Source: Eubacteriales bacterium (GTDB lineage: Bacteria > Bacillota > Clostridia > Christensenellales > CAG-138). Taken from it: a stretch of 5,086 nt of DNA. Positions 1-4,629 of the stretch are shown one piece after another; within the stretch, counting starts at the first letter, position 1, and each line of letters opens with the position of its first letter. The notes beneath the pieces were generated by a model. That model was given only the letters and a program-made list of their open reading frames with translations, was not told the DNA's origin and did no database searches. The position numbers were made by a program, and so were the translations under genes. The stretch is from NCBI GenBank assembly GCA_028703645.1, contig JAQVML010000145.1:1-5086 (forward strand). The letters are read 5' to 3'.

Positions 1-118
1 CGGAGCATACGGCTGCCAGATCACAAAGCTGACGCGCAGGCGCGGCTGGAACTTTGTGAAACACACGACCGACCGATTTGGCGCATGGACCAGTTTTCTG
101 CGACCAAGTTGGTACTAG
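1..118 (+). CDS. 3' end of an unidentified phage-region gene (partial)
   Basis: An open frame enters from the left edge (codons in phase from base 2) and ends at TAG 116-118, giving the last 38 residues. The visible part is basic and aromatic: an RRR cluster near residue 12-14, several Trp/Phe, and the C-terminus SFLRPSWY. I do not recognise the family. Its stop codon lies inside the Shine-Dalgarno of the next gene (AGGAG 117-121), so it is probably in the same transcript as the lysis genes. By position it could be a tail/minor structural protein or an endolysin, both common just before such cassettes; the fragment is too short to decide. The frame is supported by tight spacing to the next gene, not by homology. 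Confidence 0.55.
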   Translation, partial: GAYGCQITKLTRRRGWNFVKHTTDRFGAWTSFLRPSWY

Positions 119-127
119 GAGAAGCAC

Positions 128-379
128 ATGCAGGAATGGGACATTGTTGGCGTGATTGCCACGCTGGTTGCACTCTTTGCCGCGGTCGTGACCCCGATGA
201 TCAAGCTGACGCTCGCCATTGGCAAACTGACGACGGCGATGGAACAGCTCGAGAAGAACATTGAATGTCTGACGGCGGGGAACCGGGTTGCGCACGAGCG
301 CATTTGGGACCACGCACGGGAACAATCGGTTCAGATCAGCGATCACGAGGCGCGAATCCGCGTGATGGAAGAGACATAA
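128..379 (+). CDS. Small membrane-anchored coiled-coil phage protein, XhlA/holin-associated type
   Basis: Encodes 83 residues. A short N-terminus (MQEWDIVG) leads into one hydrophobic segment at about residues 5-30, then an amphipathic, charged, probably coiled-coil stretch from about 34 to the end, with the heptad-like C-terminus ISDHEARIRVMEET. This build (one membrane helix plus a coiled-coil tail) matches the small proteins next to holins in Bacillota phages, such as the XhlA haemolysin-like family; the assignment rests on architecture and place, not on a specific motif. It would sit in the cytoplasmic membrane and help the holin or the lysis timing. The start is ATG 128 with AGGAG at 117-121, overlapping the upstream stop. 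The holin gene begins 67 bp downstream. A tail-associated role is also possible. Confidence 0.7.
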   Translation: MQEWDIVGVIATLVALFAAVVTPMIKLTLAIGKLTTAMEQLEKNIECLTAGNRVAHERIWDHAREQSVQISDHEARIRVMEET

Positions 380-387
380 CAAGAAAA

Positions 388-423
388 ATTGACCAAGAGA
401 TTGACCAAGAGAATGAACAAGAA
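388..423 (+). repeat. Three-unit 12-bp tandem repeat between two lysis genes
   Basis: ATTGACCAAGAG occurs twice in direct succession (388-399, 400-411), followed by a degenerate third copy AATGAACAAGAA (412-423). It fills most of the 67-bp gap between the small membrane protein and the holin and ends just before the holin Shine-Dalgarno (GGAG 434-437). The array is purine-rich and probably untranslated. Slippage here would change the spacing between the genes without changing either protein. Confidence 0.8.
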
Positions 424-446
424 GAATTGAAAAGGAGAAAACCAAG

Positions 447-848
447 ATGGATCTTTTATTGAACTACGGCTTACAGGTTGTGGCAACGCTGCTCATCACA
501 CTCATCGGCGTGTTCGGCACGTACCTGACGCTTCAACTTGGGAAGAACGCAAATCTCAAGAACATCAACGACGCGCAGAAGGAACTGACTCGCGCGGCGA
601 AGATCACCGTAGGAGAGCTGCAGCAGACGCTTGTGAGTGACCTCAAGGCCGCAAATCAGGATGGCAAACTGACGCAGCAGGAGATTGCGCAACTACGCCA
701 GAAGCTTCTCGACAAGACGATTGAGAAGCTCTCTACGCCCGCATATGCGCTGCTTTCGGCGGCGTCGGTCGACGTGGATGCGCTGATTCTCGGAGTTGGA
801 GAAAGCTGGATTGAGCGGATCAAACAGCAGGCGATCGCGGCTGAGTAA
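447..848 (+). CDS. Phage holin-like protein (LLH-type)
   Basis: Encodes 133 residues. One strong membrane segment covers about residues 7-31 (GLQVVATLLITLIGVFGTYL), after a very short N-terminus; the rest is soluble, charged and mostly helical. The pattern of one N-terminal helix, a helical middle, a DGKLTQQEI turn (residues 72-80) and a C-terminal 'VDVDALILGVGESWIERIKQ' helix matches small clostridial phage proteins annotated as LLH-family holins. Holins pool in the cytoplasmic membrane and open it at a set time so that the endolysin can reach the wall. The start is ATG 447, with GGAG 434-437 nine bases upstream. It is the last gene before a strong terminator, so it closes the phage transcript. 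No endolysin follows, which is unusual unless the endolysin lies upstream. It could also be a tail-assembly membrane protein. Confidence 0.75.
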   Translation: MDLLLNYGLQVVATLLITLIGVFGTYLTLQLGKNANLKNINDAQKELTRAAKITVGELQQTLVSDLKAANQDGKLTQQEIAQLRQKLLDKTIEKLSTPAYALLSAASVDVDALILGVGESWIERIKQQAIAAE

Positions 849-864
849 CAAGCAAGTACCAAAA

Positions 865-903
865 AACATGCCGTCCGTGACAGGGCGGCATGTTGCATTT
901 TTT
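865..903. terminator. Bidirectional rho-independent terminator
   Basis: A 12-bp stem pairs 865-876 (AACATGCCGTCC) with 883-894 (GGGCGGCATGTT), with one G-U pair and a 6-base loop (GTGACA). On the plus strand it is followed by GCATTTTTT (895-903). On the minus strand the A-run at 861-866 reads as six U. It lies between the convergent holin (plus) and phosphopantetheinyl transferase (minus) genes and can end both. Confidence 0.9.
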
Positions 904-947
904 GGTGTTCGGAGTGCGGAAGACGGAGGATGTTACGAGCACAAAAA

Positions 948-1577
948 TTAGAACTGCTTCATCACGACTTGCTGGGAAACATCCTCTTCCAGCGAGCAAA
1001 CGCTGAGGCAATAGCCGGGAAACGCGGTAAGCCGCGTGAAGCGAAACGCGGTTTCGCCAAAGAACCGCGCGGACTGCGTGCCAACCGGGAGCACGGCAAA
1101 GCTGGCGGGTGAGACGGAAAAACCCGTACCCTCGGCTTTTAAATAGCTCTCCTTCAGCGTCCAGATGCGAAAAAAGTCGTTCTCCGGCTCGCTGGACTGC
1201 GCCAGGTATGCGCGCTCCTGCGGATGAAAGAAGCGAAGCGCGATTCTCTGCCAATCGAGCGGGCGAATGCGCTCCAAATCGACCCCGACCGGCTGCTGCG
1301 AGAGCGCCAGCACCGCAAAATCACCCGCGTGGGAGATGTTAAACGGTGCATTGTCAGGCAGGTGAGGTTTGCCGCGCTTGCCGCGCTCAAAATGCGTGGT
1401 TTTGGTACGCTCGCCAAAGATATCATATAAAAGCAACCCGGCTGCCAGTGTTAGGAGCGCGCTATGCGACTCGCCAAAGGCGCGCACACGCGCCTGACGC
1501 TCCTCATCAAGCAAACTGATCAAATACTGCGCGCGCGGCGCGATTTGATTGATATCGGCTGCAAACAGCTCTACCAA
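948..1577 (-). CDS. 4'-phosphopantetheinyl transferase, Sfp type
   Basis: Encodes 209 residues, usual length for the Sfp/Gsp/HetI group. The enzyme moves the phosphopantetheine arm from coenzyme A to a serine of acyl or peptidyl carrier proteins, turning apo into holo forms, in the cytoplasm. Visible motifs in order: GKPHLP (69-74) and FNISHAGDF (79-87), which contact CoA; VGVDLE (97-102), with D100 and E102 as metal ligands; FFHPQERAYL (116-125); and the signature FRIWTLKESYLKAEGTG (136-152), with E143 the third acidic residue and K142/K147 conserved. No key residue is missing. The start is TTG 1577-1575, set by AAAGGAG at 1584-1590. It is the last gene of the darA-MATE operon, 41 bp after the MATE stop. 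No carrier protein or synthase is in view, so its substrate is unknown: it may serve a distant NRPS/PKS cluster or fatty-acid ACP. Confidence 0.93.
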   Translation of the reverse strand: MVELFAADINQIAPRAQYLISLLDEERQARVRAFGESHSALLTLAAGLLLYDIFGERTKTTHFERGKRGKPHLPDNAPFNISHAGDFAVLALSQQPVGVDLERIRPLDWQRIALRFFHPQERAYLAQSSEPENDFFRIWTLKESYLKAEGTGFSVSPASFAVLPVGTQSARFFGETAFRFTRLTAFPGYCLSVCSLEEDVSQQVVMKQF

Positions 1578-1583
1578 CGCGAA

Positions 1584-1590
1584 CTCCTTT
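1584..1590 (-). promoter_or_regulatory. Ribosome binding site fixing a TTG start
   Basis: Minus-strand AAAGGAG stands 6 bases before TTG 1577-1575. It is the only good Shine-Dalgarno near the 5' end of the phosphopantetheinyl transferase gene, and no ATG or GTG is equally placed, so the TTG start is well supported. Confidence 0.8.
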
Positions 1591-1618
1591 CAAACAGAAC
1601 GGACATAGTCGGAATCGA

Positions 1619-2995
1619 TTAGCGAAGAACGGTTTTCGTCTTCCATCGTTCGCCTCGATAGCGGAAAAAGAAGAAGACACAGCGGACGATCCAGTCCACG
1701 ATCATACTATACCAAACGCCTTCGAGGCCGAAGTGGAATTGTTTGATCAGTAGATAGCTCAGCCCAAATCGTACGGCCCACATGCTGCACGTGGAGACGA
1801 CCATGGTAAAGCGCGCGTCTCCCGCCGCACGAAGCGCATTTGGGAAGGCGAACGAATATGGCCAGATGATACAACAAGAGACCGCGATGACTGGCAGCAC
1901 ACGCAGGGTGATTGCTTCCGCATCGGGGCTGAGTGAAAACCACCGGACAATCGGGCCGGAAAAGATAAAAATCGGAATATTGACGGCCATCATCGTCAAA
2001 TAAGTGATCACCATGAGTTTTTTGGTATACGAAATCGCTTGCTGATAGTCGCCCGCGCCGATGCATTGCCCAACGACGGTCAGCACAGCGAGACTCATTC
2101 CCATGCCGGGCACGACCGCGATGTTAAAAATGCTGCCAATGATGGCGTTCGCCGCGATGGCAGAGGTGCCGAGCCACGCGACCAGCGTTTGCACGAGCAG
2201 TTTACCGAAGTTGAACATGCCGTTTTCCAAACCGTTCGGGATGCCGATGGAAAGGATGCTCTGCACCATGTTTTTCTCGAAGCGGATGGGCAACAGATGG
2301 CGCACATAGATTGGATTGCTTTTGCTGCGGATCAATAGCAGCATCAACACCGCGGCGACTGCGCGCGCGGTTGCCGTCGCGATGCCCGCACCCAACACGC
2401 CGATTTTGAGCCCGTAGATCAACAGCGCGTTGATGGAGATATTGACGATGTTCATGACCAGCGAAACATAGAGCGAAATTCGGGAGTTGCCCATCGCGCG
2501 AAAGAGCGCGGCGCAGGCGTTATAGAGCGCGAGAAACGGAAACGAGATTGCGCTGAACAGCAGATAGATCCTCGCGCTCTCGGCTACGGTTTCGTCCAGC
2601 GTACCGAATATTAAGTGAATAAAAAAGCGCGGGGCGCAGAGCAACACCGCGCCGACCGCAACGGAAAACAACAACGAAATATAGACCAGCTGGCGCGCGG
2701 AAGTTCGCGCGCACTCGACCTCTTGTCGTCCGATATATTGCGCGCAGACGACGGCGCCGCCGGTGCAGAGCGCGGAGAGAATGCTGATGATGAGCACGTT
2801 GAGAGAATCGACAAGCGAAACGCCGGAGACCGCGGCATCGCCCACTTTCGTGATCATGACGACCGCGGCGAGACCCACCGTCATTGCGAGCAACTGCTCC
2901 AATATGAGCGGGATAATCAGCTGCCGCAGCGCGGTAGAAGTAAAGATTGGCTTTACGGCAGCTGGATTCAATTCCTTTGCATCGTGTTGTTGCAA
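1619..2995 (-). CDS. MATE-family multidrug/metabolite efflux transporter
   Basis: Encodes 458 residues, a normal length for MATE transporters (about 440-460), with about twelve membrane helices. These proteins export drugs, dyes or metabolites from the cell in exchange for Na+ or H+. The family signature is clear: ALFRAMGNSRISLYVSLVMNI (163-183), then INALLIYGLKIGVLGAGIAT (188-207). The two halves are visibly duplicated: AQYIGRQEVECARTSARQ (85-102) mirrors GQCIGAGDYQQAISYTKK (309-326), and ALFRAMGNSR mirrors NALRAAGDAR (387-396). Conservation begins near residue 16 (PIFTSTALRQLIIP), so the exact start is uncertain. TTG 2995 has only a weak GAGAAG upstream, an in-frame stop lies 8 codons before it, and a better Shine-Dalgarno feeds a 22-codon frame out of phase with it. 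It sits 74 bp after darA and 41 bp before the transferase gene. Substrate cannot be predicted. Confidence 0.93.
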   Translation of the reverse strand: MQQHDAKELNPAAVKPIFTSTALRQLIIPLILEQLLAMTVGLAAVVMITKVGDAAVSGVSLVDSLNVLIISILSALCTGGAVVCAQYIGRQEVECARTSARQLVYISLLFSVAVGAVLLCAPRFFIHLIFGTLDETVAESARIYLLFSAISFPFLALYNACAALFRAMGNSRISLYVSLVMNIVNISINALLIYGLKIGVLGAGIATATARAVAAVLMLLLIRSKSNPIYVRHLLPIRFEKNMVQSILSIGIPNGLENGMFNFGKLLVQTLVAWLGTSAIAANAIIGSIFNIAVVPGMGMSLAVLTVVGQCIGAGDYQQAISYTKKLMVITYLTMMAVNIPIFIFSGPIVRWFSLSPDAEAITLRVLPVIAVSCCIIWPYSFAFPNALRAAGDARFTMVVSTCSMWAVRFGLSYLLIKQFHFGLEGVWYSMIVDWIVRCVFFFFRYRGERWKTKTVLR

Positions 2996-3036
2996 CGTTG
3001 GCTTCTCAGTTCTGTTTCATTCTTTGCGTCAAGCAT
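2968..3036 (-). CDS. Possible 22-codon leader peptide overlapping the MATE start
   Basis: ATG 3036-3034 is preceded at 7 bases by GGAG (3044-3047) and opens a 22-codon frame (MLDAKNETELRSQ and so on) in a different phase from the MATE gene, ending at TGA 2970-2968. Its stop overlaps an in-frame MATE TTG codon (2971-2969) as TTGA. The Shine-Dalgarno can pair with CGCTCC just upstream, forming a small hairpin. It may be a leader peptide that couples translation to the transporter, the true N-terminus separated by a frameshift, or chance. No family is recognised. Confidence 0.3.
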   Translation of the reverse strand: MLDAKNETELRSQRCNNTMQRN

Positions 3037-3041
3037 TCGTT

Positions 3042-3063
3042 CACTCCGTAAAGGGAAGGAGCG
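3042..3063 (-). promoter_or_regulatory. Small hairpin that could mask a Shine-Dalgarno
   Basis: In the minus-strand transcript CGCUCC (3063-3058) can pair with GGAGUG (3047-3042): six pairs including one G-U, with a 10-base loop. The right arm contains the GGAG that serves the 22-codon frame before the MATE gene. The stem is short, so its stability is doubtful. Confidence 0.3.
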
Positions 3064-3069
3064 AAACGA

Positions 3070-3396
3070 CTAATACTTATATGTCTGTGCGACATCCAGC
3101 TCGAACACGGTCGCTCCGCCTACTGTGACGCTCATCGGCATAGCGGCGCTGTCGATGTTATGCGGAATGCCGGAGGCCGGCACGGTGACCACGGTTCTGC
3201 GGCGCGAGTGTTCGCTGATGATGGCGAGCGTTTCGTCGAGCCGATTCGGCTCCACACCGATCATGAGCGTTGTGTTGCCGCCGCGCAGAAATCCTCCCGT
3301 GCTGGCAATGCGCGTTACGCTGATGTTCTTCTCAATCAACGCGTAGGTGAGAGACTTTTGATCGTCGTTTTGTACGATGGCAAAAAGCAGTTTCAT
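3070..3396 (-). CDS. darA: Cyclic-di-AMP receptor DarA/PstA (PII-like)
   Basis: Encodes 108 residues, the normal size of the DarA/PstA family (formerly DUF970). It is a soluble, trimeric PII-like signal protein that binds the second messenger cyclic-di-AMP; its downstream target is not established. The family hallmarks are intact: MKLLFAIVQNDD (1-12), VTRIASTGGFLRGGNTTLMIGV (27-48) and the C-terminal VTVGGATVFELDV (90-102). T28, F36, N41 and G47, which I recall as ligand-contact positions in the Bacillus/Staphylococcus proteins, are all present. The start is ATG 3396, with GGAGGAA ending 7 bases upstream (complement of 3404-3410). It is the first gene of the leftward operon, followed by the MATE transporter and the phosphopantetheinyl transferase, and is read from the extended -10 promoter near 3454-3462. 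Confidence 0.95.
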   Translation of the reverse strand: MKLLFAIVQNDDQKSLTYALIEKNISVTRIASTGGFLRGGNTTLMIGVEPNRLDETLAIISEHSRRRTVVTVPASGIPHNIDSAAMPMSVTVGGATVFELDVAQTYKY

Positions 3397-3453
3397 AATA
3401 CAGTTCCTCCAATCGTATGCTGTGTTGCTGAAAAAGAATCATCACACACCAAT

Positions 3454-3462
3454 AGTATATCA
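3454..3462 (-). promoter_or_regulatory. Extended -10 promoter for the darA operon
   Basis: On the minus strand TGATATACT gives an extended -10 (TG, one base, TATACT; the TATACT is the complement of 3454-3459). No good -35 lies 16-18 bases upstream (sequence there is near TCTCGA), which fits an extended -10 promoter. Start of transcription would fall near 3447, leaving a leader of about 50 bases before darA. Confidence 0.55.
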
Positions 3463-3500
3463 TAGGATATGCGGATTCGAGAACACGAATTCGGCGAACG

Positions 3501-3576
3501 GCGGTTGAATTGAACGCACCAAATCGGAATGATTCGACGCAGCGTAGAGAAGTTTTCCGATTGCAGCGGTTGAATT
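3501..3576. repeat. 11-bp direct repeat pair in the divergent promoter region
   Basis: GCGGTTGAATT occurs at 3501-3511 and again at 3566-3576, 65 bp apart start to start, in the gap between two divergent transcription units. The spacing is about six helical turns, as for paired operator sites; the role is unproven. Confidence 0.5.
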
Positions 3577-3680
3577 TTGTGAAAAACTGTGAGAACATAG
3601 GTGACGCAGGGAAAAAGCTTGCATCCACAAGCAACTCATCAGCGAAATGAAGCGGAGATGGGACGATCTTCGCGATACAT

Positions 3681-3686
3681 AGGAGG
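3681..3686 (+). promoter_or_regulatory. Ribosome binding site fixing the DUF2087 start
   Basis: A perfect AGGAGG lies 7 bases before ATG 3694. The frame stays open upstream to GTG 3601, but no Shine-Dalgarno serves the earlier starts, so the short form is preferred. Confidence 0.85.
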
Positions 3687-3693
3687 CAGCGCA

Positions 3694-3975
3694 ATGGCGC
3701 AGGGAGTAGAACGATTTTTAGACAACGAAGGCAGGGTGAAGCTTTGGCCCGCAAAACAGGCACCGCGCGAAGAGGTGTTTGCGTATCTTGCGGAGAAGTT
3801 TGAGTTAGGGCGAGATTATACCGAGCATGAGGTGAACGCGATTCTCTCGACCTGGCACACGTTCGGGGATTTGTTTATCCTGCGGCGCGGTATGATTGAG
3901 AGCGGGTGGCTCATGCGCATGCGTGACGGAAGCCGCTATTGGCGCAACCCGGAGAAGAAAACGGAGGCAGAATGA
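3694..3975 (+). CDS. DUF2087 domain protein, possible transcriptional regulator
   Basis: Encodes 93 residues, almost all one DUF2087 domain. Recognisable blocks are RFLDNEGRVKLWPAK (7-21), a helix EEVFAYLAEKF (26-36), YTEHEVNAIL...WHTFGD (42-59) and LRRGMIESGWLMRMRDGSRYWR (63-84). The fold looks like a small winged-helix-type unit with a 'DGSRYW' hairpin; in other proteins this domain is found fused to HTH regulators, so a regulatory or nucleic-acid-binding role is likely but not shown. It is cytoplasmic, with no membrane segment. The start is ATG 3694 with AGGAGG in front; a 31-residue N-terminal extension to GTG 3601 lacks a ribosome site and the domain does not need it. The stop overlaps the next start (ATGA 3972-3975), so it is translated together with the DUF3267 membrane protein. 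Confidence 0.88.
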   Translation: MAQGVERFLDNEGRVKLWPAKQAPREEVFAYLAEKFELGRDYTEHEVNAILSTWHTFGDLFILRRGMIESGWLMRMRDGSRYWRNPEKKTEAE

Positions 3976-4532
3976 CAACGTTGCCAAACGGCTATCGCGA
4001 GGTGCGCCGCGTTGACCTCATGCGAAACCGCAAAGAGGCGGTGATTGTGAACCTGCTTGCGCTCTTGATCACCGGCGCGCTTATGGTGCTTGGCTTTGTG
4101 TTTTGTCCGCCTTTTATCGAGATAAAGATCGGTACCCACACCATATTCAACATGGCGTTTTGGATGATCGGGGTCATCGCGTATATGATCTTTCACGAGT
4201 TGATCCACGGGGTCTTCATGAAGGCGTTCTCCGGCAAGAAGCCGCATTATGGCTTTACCGGGCTTTATGCATACGCGGGAAGTGAAGCGCTTTTTAGCAG
4301 AAAGCAATATCTCACCATCGCCTTTGCGCCCGTCGTCATACTCGGACTCGTGATTGCGGTGCTTACGGTCGCGTTTTACGAGACCGCATTTTGGTATTTA
4401 TATCTGCTGCAAGTCGTCAATCTCTCCGGCGCGGCGGGGGATTTCTATGTCGGTTTTTTGATTGCACGGGCCAGCAACGATGTTGTGGTTCGGGACCTTG
4501 GAACGGATATGTCGTTTTACTCTTCGCGCTGA
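3972..4532 (+). CDS. DUF3267 membrane protein, putative zincin metallopeptidase
   Basis: Encodes 186 residues with about four membrane segments (roughly 24-46, 59-79, 113-136, 140-165). The second carries the zinc motif HELIHG: H75 and H79 would bind zinc, with E76 as the catalytic base. In the last helix NLSGAAGDFYVG (150-161) offers D157 as a possible third ligand. This arrangement, with HExxH inside a membrane helix and an acidic residue in a later one, recalls site-2-type intramembrane proteases and fits DUF3267, listed as putative zincin peptidases. Activity and substrate are unknown. The start is ATG 3972, with GGAGG 3963-3967 four bases upstream and overlapping the DUF2087 stop as ATGA; an in-frame start 11 codons earlier lies inside the upstream gene and is less likely. 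It is the last gene before the palindromic terminator, facing recA. Confidence 0.87.
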   Translation: MTTLPNGYREVRRVDLMRNRKEAVIVNLLALLITGALMVLGFVFCPPFIEIKIGTHTIFNMAFWMIGVIAYMIFHELIHGVFMKAFSGKKPHYGFTGLYAYAGSEALFSRKQYLTIAFAPVVILGLVIAVLTVAFYETAFWYLYLLQVVNLSGAAGDFYVGFLIARASNDVVVRDLGTDMSFYSSR

Positions 4533-4565
4533 CTTGGCGTGCTTCTTTCGATTGCATCGATTCCA

Positions 4566-4597
4566 AAACAGCCGTACGAAATTTCGTACGGCTGTTT
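4566..4597. terminator. Perfect 32-bp palindrome, bidirectional terminator
   Basis: AAACAGCCGTACGAAA (4566-4581) is followed directly by its exact reverse complement (4582-4597). As RNA it folds into a 14-bp stem with an AAUU loop. U-rich ends exist on both strands (TTTCTT after it on plus; the complement of AAAA 4565-4568 on minus). It lies between the convergent DUF3267 gene and recA and can end both. Confidence 0.85.
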
Positions 4598-4629
4598 CTT
4601 ATGTTTGAGTATTTACTAATTGAGAGATG

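Larger units (their letters stand above)
3397..3693. other. Divergent intergenic region between darA and the DUF2087 gene
   Basis: About 297 bp with no convincing gene. The left third carries the darA Shine-Dalgarno and promoter. The middle holds an 11-bp direct repeat (GCGGTTGAATT at 3501-3511 and 3566-3576). The second copy contains TTGAAT (3570-3575), a possible plus-strand -35, with a weak GAACAT -10 (3593-3598) at 17 bases; this promoter is only tentative. A short inverted repeat GCTTG/CAAGC lies at 3617-3632. The region from about 3600 to 3680 would be leader sequence of the DUF2087 gene. Confidence 0.6.

Noticed and set aside
265..462. Open frame reading IDQE-type repeats across the tandem array
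   Set aside because: It overlaps the small membrane protein and the holin start in another phase, has no ribosome site and its sequence looks like a shadow.
2615..3128. Two long open frames on the plus strand opposite the MATE gene
   Set aside because: They lie antisense to a clear MATE coding region, show no domain and are rich in residues expected from complementing it.
3495..3507. LexA-like box CGAAC-GGCG-GTTG in the DUF2087/darA intergenic region
   Set aside because: The second half-site is GTTG rather than GTTC and the centre does not fit the Gram-positive SOS consensus; one degenerate match is not enough.
3617..3632. Short inverted repeat GCTTG/CAAGC as a riboswitch or attenuator
   Set aside because: It has only five pairs and no following U-run or recognisable aptamer core.
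3601..3693. N-terminal 31-residue extension of the DUF2087 protein from GTG 3601
   Set aside because: No ribosome site serves GTG 3601 or ATG 3658, while ATG 3694 has a perfect AGGAGG and marks the start of the conserved domain.
3332..3763. 143-codon minus-strand frame across the intergenic region
   Set aside because: It overlaps both darA and the DUF2087 gene, has no family likeness and would cover the darA promoter.
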